DNA of 11,556 nucleotides, taken from NCBI GenBank assembly GCA_016928935.1, contig JAFGJU010000063.1, forward strand, positions 1 to 11,556, read 5' to 3'. Under the pieces are notes generated by a model. It had not been told where the DNA came from and searched no databases. It saw nothing but the letters and a program-made list of their open reading frames with translations. Shown here piece by piece: positions 5,327-11,556 of this stretch (position 1 is its first letter; each line of letters opens with the position of its first letter). The DNA is from Candidatus Eiseniibacteriota bacterium. Its GTDB lineage: Bacteria > Eisenbacteria > RBG-16-71-46 > JAFGJU01. A program made the translations under genes and the position numbers.

Positions 5327-7507
5327 CTATCTTATTACTGCCACACCGCACACCGCGCTGTCGCCGCCAGCCTTCAGCGTGACGAGATAGACGCCGGTCG
5401 GAACCGCGGCCCCTTCGGAATCGGTCCCGTCCCAGAGCACGTCGCCGTTGGACACGACTCCAAGGTGTCGCAGCTCCCTGCCTCCGAGGTCGTAGACACA
5501 GGCCTCGGCCTCAGACGGAAGCCCTCCTATCCTGATCACGCCGGTCCCTGAGGCCGGCCTGAGAGGGTTGGGATACACGAAGGCGTCGCTCAGGTCCCTG
5601 CCCGCTTCCGACCCCCACGCCTCGAGCACCGCCATGCCGTTGGGTGTCCCGAACCAGACTTGACCCCTGTTGTCGTCCACGGCGACGCAGAGCACCTGGT
5701 CGTTGACCAAACCCGACGTTTCGTAGGTGTACACACTCACCTCTCCCGAGGCGGAGATCCTGGCCACGCCGGTCGTCGTGGCGACCCACACGTTGCCCAG
5801 GCCGTCCACGGCCAGGTCGTTGATTTCGTCCGAGGCCGGCGCCAGGTCTGTCGCTGTGTAGTTCCTGAGCCACAGGGTGTCCTGGAACACGCTTAGGCCG
5901 GACAGGGTGCCCGCGTACGCCCTGTCGCCCACGACCAGCATCGAGGTCACGCTGGAACTTGCCAGCCCGTCCGAAGTCGTGAAGTGTCTCCACGTGTCGT
6001 CGGCTTCTTCGGCCGTGCCCCGGTCGTCCCAGAGGTTCACGCCGCTCACCATGTGGCCGACCCACCGCCGACTCGCGCTTGCGGGCGCGACCGCCTCCAC
6101 GCTGTTTGAGGCCAGGCGGCCGACGGACGCCGTGACGTGCGCCGTGGACTCGTCGGAGGGGTCGTAAGCGTATATGCCGTATCCGTCGCTTGAGAACCAG
6201 ACCTTCCCGGATGCGTCGGCCAAGATGTCCTTGCAGTTCACGAACGGCAGGTTCGTCCAAGTCTCGACGCCGCCGACCGCAACCATTCTGTCCACCCGCG
6301 TGCCCTCGAGGCAGCAGTGCCCGAACCAGACGGTGTCGGGGGTGGGAGCGAAGACAGAGAAAAGCCAGGCGTCCTGAAAACCGCCTGCTGTGGTGGAATC
6401 GTTGTAGAGTGACCACTCTGCGCCGTCGTACTTGAGGGCCGCCGCGCCGGAGCGCGTGGCCGCCCACACGACCCCGTCCGGCGACACTGACAGGTCCTCG
6501 ACGTAGTTGAGCTGCGGCCCGGGGAAGGCTATCCGACTCCACGTCGCGCCGTCGTGCCTGACCAGCCCCGTCGACGCCGCGCACCACAGGTTCCCCGACG
6601 CGTCGGACGCGAGATGCCGGAACCTGCCCGAAAGGTCTCGCGGGCTCGCGTTCACCCAGTCCGCGCCCTGCCAGACCAGCACGCCCGAGTCTCCCGCCGC
6701 CGCGTAGAAGCCCGCCCCCGCCTGCTGGAGGTCGGACACGCGCCACATCGGAAGAGTCCCACGCTTGACCCAGGTCGTGCCCTGCAATTCGTAAGTGCCG
6801 TCGGCGGCAGCCGCCCACACGCTGTTGTCCTTGAACGCGACGGACAGCACAAACATGCTGGTGAGTCCGGTCCTGAGGGCGGTCCAACTCCAAGTCGACC
6901 CGGTCTTCACACCCCTGCTCACCCCGCTCGTGGTGGCGCACCAGACCGTGTCCTGCGTGGCCAGGACGTCGTTGATTATGTCGCTGCCAATGCCGCCGCC
7001 CGTGTTGCTGTTGGTGTACGTGGCCACTATCGAAGAGCCCTCCGCGAGCGCCAGGCCCAGAGTCGTGGCCACCCAGAGAGAGGTCCCGCTCGACGCCAGG
7101 CAGTTAATCTCGTTGGACGGCAGAGGCGTGATGCCGGCGGTGAACAGGGTCCACGTTCCGGCTTCACGGAGGTTCAGGCCGAATCCCCTGGTCCCGAACC
7201 ATTCGCGGCCGCCTTCCGTGACGGCAACGCAAGACAGCTCGTTCGTTGCCAGCGCCCCGGGCCTGTCCCTGACCACCTTGGCGAACTCCCCCGTGCCTGG
7301 GGTGTACCGCACGGCGCCACCGGAACTGGCGGACCAGATGTCGTCTCCGCTCGAGAAGACGAAGTAAAGGTTCGACGAGTCCACGTGCAGCGTCCAGTCT
7401 CCCACCGCCCCCGCGCACACCGCCGGCACGAACATTGCGGCCGCGAGGACCGCCACGACGCGCGGCACGACGGAAGAGTTGGGCTTTCCCTCGGATATCG
7501 CGAACAT
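5327..7507 (-). CDS. Secreted two-component-regulator-type beta-propeller protein with C-terminal FlgD-Ig/Por-type domain
   Basis: From the ATG at 7507 this is a 726-residue protein with a signal peptide (charged start, then VVAVLAAAMFVPAVCAGA, about residues 17-34). Residues 36-630 hold repeated Reg_prop-like blades of the form LxSNxINxLA, then LWVATTxGLAL. Examples are near 87-113, 128-155, 176-198, 334-358, 464-492, 515-541, 560-585 and 599-628. Such blades build one or two propellers and are found in hybrid sensor kinases and in the T9SS protein PorZ. There is no kinase or membrane segment here. Residues 643-726 are the C-terminal module (FVYPNPLRPASG, VYDLGGRELR, LWDGTDSEGA, VPTGVYLVTL, ending VIR), suggesting surface export. 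The start is chosen by a strong SD and the signal peptide; an upstream in-frame start at 7636 would run into the previous gene. It follows the GT2 fusion gene after 71 nt and shares the operon. Its role in glycan assembly or anchoring is an inference. Confidence 0.88.
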   Translation of the reverse strand: MFAISEGKPNSSVVPRVVAVLAAAMFVPAVCAGAVGDWTLHVDSSNLYFVFSSGDDIWSASSGGAVRYTPGTGEFAKVVRDRPGALATNELSCVAVTEGGREWFGTRGFGLNLREAGTWTLFTAGITPLPSNEINCLASSGTSLWVATTLGLALAEGSSIVATYTNSNTGGGIGSDIINDVLATQDTVWCATTSGVSRGVKTGSTWSWTALRTGLTSMFVLSVAFKDNSVWAAAADGTYELQGTTWVKRGTLPMWRVSDLQQAGAGFYAAAGDSGVLVWQGADWVNASPRDLSGRFRHLASDASGNLWCAASTGLVRHDGATWSRIAFPGPQLNYVEDLSVSPDGVVWAATRSGAAALKYDGAEWSLYNDSTTAGGFQDAWLFSVFAPTPDTVWFGHCCLEGTRVDRMVAVGGVETWTNLPFVNCKDILADASGKVWFSSDGYGIYAYDPSDESTAHVTASVGRLASNSVEAVAPASASRRWVGHMVSGVNLWDDRGTAEEADDTWRHFTTSDGLASSSVTSMLVVGDRAYAGTLSGLSVFQDTLWLRNYTATDLAPASDEINDLAVDGLGNVWVATTTGVARISASGEVSVYTYETSGLVNDQVLCVAVDDNRGQVWFGTPNGMAVLEAWGSEAGRDLSDAFVYPNPLRPASGTGVIRIGGLPSEAEACVYDLGGRELRHLGVVSNGDVLWDGTDSEGAAVPTGVYLVTLKAGGDSAVCGVAVIR

Positions 7508-7514
7508 GCTGCTT

Positions 7515-7521
7515 CCCCCCT
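7515..7521 (-). promoter_or_regulatory. Ribosome binding site fixing the propeller gene start
   Basis: AGGGGGG on the minus strand lies 7 nt upstream of the ATG at 7507. It supports this start over the in-frame codon at 7636, which lies inside the preceding gene. Confidence 0.65.
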
Positions 7522-7578
7522 GCGAAGTAGTCGGCGCCAGTGTGTCCCCGCCCGCTCGGTTGCCCGACGGCCGCCCGG

Positions 7579-9717
7579 TCACTCCCTTCTCAGAACACAC
7601 CTGATGAACGTCTTTAGGTCCAGAGAGAAGGACCAATCAGCCAGGTATTCGTTGTCTTTGTGCGCTGCCTCTTCGGGGCCCGCGGCAAGCTTCCACAGGC
7701 CGAAGAGGCCCGGCTTGGCGCCCCCGGCCTCCTCTTTCCCACCCGACTGCACTGTCTCACTGCCGGTGCCGGCCTGGAGCCCGCCCTCCGGGGGGCGGCC
7801 CGGCTCATACGGCCTGGGCATGACGCCCACGAGGGCGACTTTGCCGGAGAGGACCGCGGCCAGCGCAGGAGCCCAGCACACGCCACTCTTCCCGAGAAGG
7901 CCTCCAGTACCCGCACCGCCGCAGTTCAGGTGCCGGACGGTGGCCTTTCGGCCGCTCGCGCTTCTTACGTGTTCCTTCTGCATCGCCGGCCTTCGACCGG
8001 CCGCGGCCAGGGCCGCATACGCGACTGCGACCGGGACCGCGTAGACTATGAGGCCCAACAGAGCCAGGACGAACTCCGTCGCCGCCTTGACCGGCCCTCC
8101 AGGTCGAGTCCGCTTCCTGAGCGAGACGAAGCTGAACCCTCCCCTTTCCTCCACTTTGTCCCCTTCAGTCAGGAGCTCACCCAGCTCGCTCGCCACGGCC
8201 ACCTGGAACCCCCGACCCGAGAGCTCGGACACGACGGGCCACATCGCGCGTATTCTGGCCGGCGTGTCGGCCAACACGATTTCGCCGGCTCTCTGAGCGT
8301 GGGCCAGCCTCAGTATCTTGGCCGCTCCGACTCCGGCTTCCGCGGGCGCGGCCGCGAGTCCCCGCTGTCCGGCCGGCTCGGGTTGAATCACGCCGGCCGT
8401 GTCCATGAAGCCGGCCAGCTCGAGGCCTTCGTGAGCACCTCTCCTTACTGCCTCCCTCGCCCTTTCGGCCATTTCTCCCGAGCCCAGCACCAGGACACGC
8501 CTGGCGTTCACCCTCGTTAGCGCGAGCCGCCTCTGCGCGTGCCTGAACGCCGAGCGTTCAAGGGTCAAGACGACCATCGAGACGGGCAGGAACATCAGCA
8601 CCATGGCCCTGGAGTATATCTTGACGTACAGGAGGAAAGTGCTGGCCATGAGGACCACGCTCGTGAGCACCATGGCTCTGGTCACGTCGAAAAGAAGGTC
8701 CACCGTGTCCTCCGCCTTCTGCCTGCCGTAGAGGCCGACGTACCCCAGCGCCGCCACGCCCACGACTACCGCCAGCGCCATGAAGCTGCCGTACACTTGA
8801 AACGAGGGCGTGGGCTTGGCCAGGACCGACCCCAGGTTGGCCCGGGCCGCGTACGCAAGGTAGAACGCCGAGCAGAGGGCGGCCACGTCCGCAGCGACCA
8901 ACACGACCCTGGAAACCGAGTCCCTGTTTCTCTTGAGCAGATACAGCACGAGACTCCATTTCTCCGAAAATCTGAGCCAGCTCTCGAGGTGGGCCCTCTT
9001 CGCCCTGCCGAACCTCGCCTGCGCGCTCTGCCTTCTGTAATGATGGACGAGCTTGGCCTCCGGGCAGTAGTAGACCTTCCATCCGGCCGCCTGCATCCTG
9101 TAACACCAGTCCACGTCCTCGAAGTAGAGGAAGAACCTCTCGTCCATCGGGCCGACCTCGGCGATGGCGGCCCTCCTCACGAACATGGCCGCCCCTATCA
9201 CCCAGTCGACCTCGGCGGTGGAGTCGTGGTCCCAGTCGAGCATCAGGTGCCGTCTCACCGAGGGGCTGTCCTTGAACACCCTGCCCAGAAAGGTGCGGCG
9301 CAGGATTATGGTCTTCAAAGTGTAGAAGCGCCTGCAGGACATCTGCACGGTGCCGTCCGGATTCAGCAGCTTGGGCGCCACTATGCCCGCCTCCGGGAGG
9401 CTGCGCGCCAGCTCCAGCAGGCGGTCCAGCGCGCCCGGGTCCGTCACTGTGTCGGGATTCACAACGAACACGAATTCGGAGTCCGAGGCGGCCAGCCCCT
9501 GGTTCACGGCCCGCGCGTATCCCACGTTCCGCGAGTTCTCGATGAGCTTGGCGCCCGGGCAGCAGGCCGACAGTACGTCCTTCGCGCCGCCACCCCTGGA
9601 GTTGTCAACTACTATGACTTCCAGGTCCAGCGACGTGGAGCCGCGCAGCGACTCCAGACACGGCCGAAGGAAATCCTCGGTCCTGAAGTTGACGACGACG
9701 ACTGAAATCCGGCTCAC
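7579..9717 (-). CDS. Fusion: GT2 glycosyltransferase (rhamnosyltransferase type) plus degenerate polyprenyl-phosphate sugar-phosphotransferase module
   Basis: The 712-residue product begins at a GTG (9717). Residues 1-245 are a GT-A fold GT2 domain like WbbL/rhamnosyl transferases: ISVVVVNFRTEDFL, VVDNSRG (36-42), NSRNVGYARAVNQGL, VVNPDT (85-90, the DxD equivalent) and RFFLYFEDVDWCYRM (194-208) with the catalytic-base ED at 200-201. Membrane segments follow at about 270-290, 309-331, 348-365 and 370-387. Next comes a nucleotide-binding-like domain (VLVLGSGEMAERA, 408-420), as in the WbaP/WcaJ class. The C-terminal bac_transf-like region (about 545-712) keeps ALVGVMPRP (628-636), KPGLFGLWKL (668-677) and YLADWSFSLDLKTF (691-704). 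In place of the DELPQL catalytic motif it reads CWAPAL (614-619), so the essential Asp-Glu is lost. The gene overlaps the upstream one by GTGA with an SD 6 nt upstream, implying coupled translation. The GT2 half is probably active and the other half is probably a membrane scaffold. Confidence 0.87.
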   Translation of the reverse strand: MSRISVVVVNFRTEDFLRPCLESLRGSTSLDLEVIVVDNSRGGGAKDVLSACCPGAKLIENSRNVGYARAVNQGLAASDSEFVFVVNPDTVTDPGALDRLLELARSLPEAGIVAPKLLNPDGTVQMSCRRFYTLKTIILRRTFLGRVFKDSPSVRRHLMLDWDHDSTAEVDWVIGAAMFVRRAAIAEVGPMDERFFLYFEDVDWCYRMQAAGWKVYYCPEAKLVHHYRRQSAQARFGRAKRAHLESWLRFSEKWSLVLYLLKRNRDSVSRVVLVAADVAALCSAFYLAYAARANLGSVLAKPTPSFQVYGSFMALAVVVGVAALGYVGLYGRQKAEDTVDLLFDVTRAMVLTSVVLMASTFLLYVKIYSRAMVLMFLPVSMVVLTLERSAFRHAQRRLALTRVNARRVLVLGSGEMAERAREAVRRGAHEGLELAGFMDTAGVIQPEPAGQRGLAAAPAEAGVGAAKILRLAHAQRAGEIVLADTPARIRAMWPVVSELSGRGFQVAVASELGELLTEGDKVEERGGFSFVSLRKRTRPGGPVKAATEFVLALLGLIVYAVPVAVAYAALAAAGRRPAMQKEHVRSASGRKATVRHLNCGGAGTGGLLGKSGVCWAPALAAVLSGKVALVGVMPRPYEPGRPPEGGLQAGTGSETVQSGGKEEAGGAKPGLFGLWKLAAGPEEAAHKDNEYLADWSFSLDLKTFIRCVLRRE

Positions 9718-10448
9718 CTGCCGCTCCCGGAGGACTGAGTCCAGAAGAGACTTTGAAACCTGAGCCTCCACACGAGCCACACCGCCTCCCAGATGATCCT
9801 GTGCGACATCTTGGAGGTTCCGACGCGTCTGTCCACAAACGTGATGGGTATTTCCCTTATCCGGAAACCCTTTTTCCAGCACTTGAAGCTCATCTCTATC
9901 TGGAAGGAATACCCGTCAGAGCCGACCTTGTCCAGGTCGATGGCCTCCAGCGCCCGCCTCCTGAAGCACTTGAAGCCGCCGGTGGCGTCGTGGACAGGGA
10001 GCCCGGTGACCACCCTCGTGTACAGGTTGGCCGAGTAGCTGAGTATCAGCCGGCTGAGCGGCCAGTTGACGACAGTCACGCCGCGCAGATACCGGGAGCC
10101 CAGCACCAGGTCGTAGTCCTTTATGGCCTCGAGGAAAGCCGGAATCGTGGCGGGGTCGTGAGAGAAGTCGGCGTCCATCTCGAAGACGTACTCTATCTCC
10201 GGCCTGGACAGGGCGTACTTGAAACCGGCCACGTAGGCGGAGCCCAGGCCGAGCTTGGCCTCTCTGCTGAGAATATGGACCCTGCCGTTCTTGGCCGCCA
10301 TCTCCGCCACGACCTTGCCCGTTCCGTCGGGCGAGTTGTCGTCCACGACCAGGACTTCCACGTCCAGTGGAAGACTCAGGATCTGGGGGATCAGCGCCTG
10401 TACATTGGCCAGCTCATTGTACGTCGGCACTATGACTAACGACTTCAC
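9714..10448 (-). CDS. Polyprenyl-phosphate mannose (or glucose) synthase, Dpm1/Ppm1-like GT2
   Basis: This 244-residue soluble GT2 enzyme would transfer a hexose from a nucleotide sugar to polyprenyl phosphate on the cytoplasmic membrane face. Motifs in order: IVPTYNELANV (6-16), VVDDNSPDGTG (34-44), EAKLGLGSAYVAGF (63-76), MDADFSHDP with the metal-binding DxD (91-99), VLGSRYLRG (115-123), HDATGGFKCFRR (153-164), GYSFQIEM (179-186) and EIPITFVDRRVGTSKMS (199-215). These are diagnostic of the Dpm1 class. There is no C-terminal membrane domain, as in the soluble Dpm1 types and unlike CsbB/GtrB. The GTG start at 10448 has GGAGGAG (10460-10454) 5 nt upstream. The gene overlaps the YfhO gene by 35 nt. 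The sugar (mannose, glucose or N-acetylhexosamine) cannot be read from sequence. Confidence 0.9.
   Translation of the reverse strand: MKSLVIVPTYNELANVQALIPQILSLPLDVEVLVVDDNSPDGTGKVVAEMAAKNGRVHILSREAKLGLGSAYVAGFKYALSRPEIEYVFEMDADFSHDPATIPAFLEAIKDYDLVLGSRYLRGVTVVNWPLSRLILSYSANLYTRVVTGLPVHDATGGFKCFRRRALEAIDLDKVGSDGYSFQIEMSFKCWKKGFRIREIPITFVDRRVGTSKMSHRIIWEAVWLVWRLRFQSLFWTQSSGSGR
9724..9728 (-). promoter_or_regulatory. Ribosome binding site and GTGA overlap of the GT2 fusion gene
   Basis: GGGAG lies 6 nt upstream of the GTG at 9717, inside the last codons of the Dpm1-like gene. Start GTG and stop TGA share bases (GTGA, 9717-9714), so translational coupling is likely. This decides against longer in-frame starts up to 9882. 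Confidence 0.65.
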
Positions 10449-11556
10449 GTCTTCTCCTCCGGACGAGCCTTACTGCGGACGGCATGAGACAACCCAGTAT
10501 GACGACCGAGGCCCCTCCGGTGAGGAGCATGCCGGTCCTCAGCGGGCGGGACTCGTAGAAGAATCTTATCTTGTGAGCGCCGGGCCCGAGGGGCAATCCC
10601 CTCAACAGGAAATCAGTGCGGTATATCTTCACCCGGGCGCCGTCCACCTCCGCCTTCCAGTCGGGATAGTAGAGCTCGCTCAACACCAGGAAGCAGGGCT
10701 CGGCGACCTGCGCCTCCACCTCTATCTGGTTCAAACCGTACGAGACTATCCCGGCCGACGAGCCACGGGCCGTCACCGTTGCGGAAGGCACCGGCTCGAG
10801 CACGAAGGCGGTGCGCTCGGGGTCGAACCCGGGCGAGACGATGGAATCCACAACCGCCTGCGAGCTGCCCAGTACTACGGCGCTGTCCGCGAGGAACGCG
10901 CGCGGAAGCGACGCCTTGAATTCGTACACCTTCCTCGAGCCGTCGAACGCCAGGCCCAGCAGGTCTCCGGCCGACACGTGCTCCGGGAAGATCACGTACT
11001 TGACGTTCAGCATTGCCAGCACGGAGGGGGTGATGTGTCCGGCGTTCAGGACCGAGGTGTGGAACTCCTCGAACAGACTCGGCTTGGCCGCGTGGTAGCC
11101 CCCCACGCTGAAGATGCGGAACGCGGCGAATTTGTTGTCTCTGAAGTCGGACCCCATTGGGAACACCCGGTAGAGGGACTTGTCTCTCTCCAGAAACTCA
11201 GTCACGTCGTCCTTGAGGCTCTCCGTTGACACGGACGAGCGCTCGCCCACCATGGGCCCGACTATGCGCGCGTCCACCCGCCAGAGGTCGACCAGCGTGA
11301 GGCAGACCAGGATGGCCGCCATCGCCACCGCCGAGAGCTTCCGCCTGAGGAAGAGGTAAACCGCCATGAAACCGGCAAACCCGATGAGGCCCAGCACCAG
11401 CACGTCCTGCCTCACCATCTCGGAACAACGCGCGGCGATTCCTCCCGCGGCCGAAGTCGAGAAGTTGGCCACGCCCGCGGCCAGCGCCTTGGCCTGCAGG
11501 GCGTCCGTCACCATGCCCTCGTACCAGGACGCGACGCTCCCGCCGAACACGAGCCA
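10414..11556 (-). CDS. YfhO-family membrane protein, C-terminal part (partial)
   Basis: The frame is open to the right edge, so the 380 residues seen are the C-terminal part of a larger protein; YfhO-family members usually have 700-900 residues. Two membrane segments (about residues 52-71 and 74-92) are followed by an extracytoplasmic region. The family signature there is YGLNQIEVEAQ (273-283), then LVLSELYYPDWKAEVDG (290-306), RTDFLLRGLPLGPGAHKIRFFYES (313-336), and a last helix at about 341-359 with a basic tail. YfhO proteins are multi-spanning, GT-C-like enzymes; in Bacillus YfhO uses a polyprenyl-phosphate sugar made by a GT2 (CsbB) to glycosylate lipoteichoic acid. The next gene here is a polyprenyl-phosphate sugar synthase, which fits a donor-maker/transferase pair. 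The internal GTG at 11550 is not taken as the start because the frame and membrane region continue upstream. Confidence 0.85.
   Translation of the reverse strand, partial: WLVFGGSVASWYEGMVTDALQAKALAAGVANFSTSAAGGIAARCSEMVRQDVLVLGLIGFAGFMAVYLFLRRKLSAVAMAAILVCLTLVDLWRVDARIVGPMVGERSSVSTESLKDDVTEFLERDKSLYRVFPMGSDFRDNKFAAFRIFSVGGYHAAKPSLFEEFHTSVLNAGHITPSVLAMLNVKYVIFPEHVSAGDLLGLAFDGSRKVYEFKASLPRAFLADSAVVLGSSQAVVDSIVSPGFDPERTAFVLEPVPSATVTARGSSAGIVSYGLNQIEVEAQVAEPCFLVLSELYYPDWKAEVDGARVKIYRTDFLLRGLPLGPGAHKIRFFYESRPLRTGMLLTGGASVVILGCLMPSAVRLVRRRRREVVSHSADVQ
10454..10460 (-). promoter_or_regulatory. Ribosome binding site of the Dpm1-like gene
   Basis: GGAGGAG on the minus strand, 5 nt before the GTG at 10448. 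It lies within the coding end of the YfhO-like gene and supports the 35-nt gene overlap. Confidence 0.7.

Larger units (their letters stand above)
2754..11556 (-). other. Putative surface-glycan operon (six genes, leftward)
   Basis: Six genes on one strand run without a convincing internal promoter or terminator: YfhO-like, Dpm1-like, GT2/pseudo-phosphotransferase fusion, secreted propeller, FemAB-like, flippase. Spacings in order are a 35-nt overlap, a 4-nt overlap, then gaps of 71, 41 and about 207 nt. The promoter must lie right of the window. The flippase, two sugar transferases and a FemAB-type modifier point to assembly of a lipid-linked surface polysaccharide. The GT4 gene at 1-359 may be part of the same locus, split off by the plus-strand RCC1-like gene. 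Confidence 0.7.

Noticed and set aside
4335..5390. A 351-codon plus-strand frame opposite the FemAB-like gene
   Set aside because: Composition is typical of antisense of a GC-rich gene (His/Arg/Leu-rich). The minus strand carries recognisable FemAB motifs.
6554..8044. A 496-codon plus-strand frame crossing the propeller gene and the fusion gene
   Set aside because: It runs antisense through two well-supported genes and their gap, and is Arg/Pro-rich without any domain.
8539..9705. A 388-codon plus-strand frame opposite the GT2 domain
   Set aside because: Antisense shadow; the minus strand has the GT2 catalytic motifs.

Overview
This is a GC-rich bacterial window. The codon use, the two secreted proteins with an FlgD-Ig/Por-type C-terminal module (PNPxxP...VYDxxGR...WDGxDxxGxxVPxGVY), and the surface-glycan genes suggest an uncultured member of the FCB group or a related candidate phylum (Eisenbacteria-like). 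The phylum is an inference; no marker gene is present.

Layout. Positions 1-359 (minus) hold the start of a GT4 glycosyltransferase cut by the left edge. Positions 360-630 are a divergent intergenic region with a nearly perfect sigma70-type promoter (TTGACA, 17 bp, TATACT) reading right. It drives a monocistronic gene (631-2673, plus) for a secreted RCC1-like repeat protein with a C-terminal sorting-like domain. That gene ends in a strong hairpin (2663-2696) facing the end of a long minus-strand operon. In transcription order, from the right edge leftwards, the operon holds: a YfhO-family membrane protein (partial, 11556-10414); a polyprenyl-phosphate-mannose-synthase-type GT2 (10448-9714); a fusion of a GT2 glycosyltransferase to a polyprenyl-phosphate sugar-phosphotransferase-like membrane module that has lost its catalytic Asp-Glu (9717-7579); a secreted two-component-regulator-type beta-propeller protein with the same class of C-terminal module (7507-5327); a FemAB/GNAT-fold acyl or aminoacyl transferase (5285-4269); and a Wzx-type polysaccharide flippase (about 4061-2754).

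How they may work together. The operon looks like part of a surface glycan (O-antigen, capsule or exopolysaccharide) locus. The GT2 and GT4 enzymes would build a lipid-linked glycan on the cytoplasmic face and Wzx would flip it. The Dpm1-like enzyme would charge a polyprenyl-phosphate sugar for YfhO to use outside the membrane, and the FemAB protein would decorate a glycan or peptidoglycan precursor. Tight coupling (35-nt and 4-nt overlaps) links the first three genes. The least expected elements are the propeller/sorting-domain protein inside the glycan operon, the fused pseudo-phosphotransferase, the flippase gene without any ATG/GTG/TTG that keeps its first membrane helix, and the 14-repeat RCC1 protein next door. 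I saw no RNA genes, insertion sequences or CRISPR arrays.
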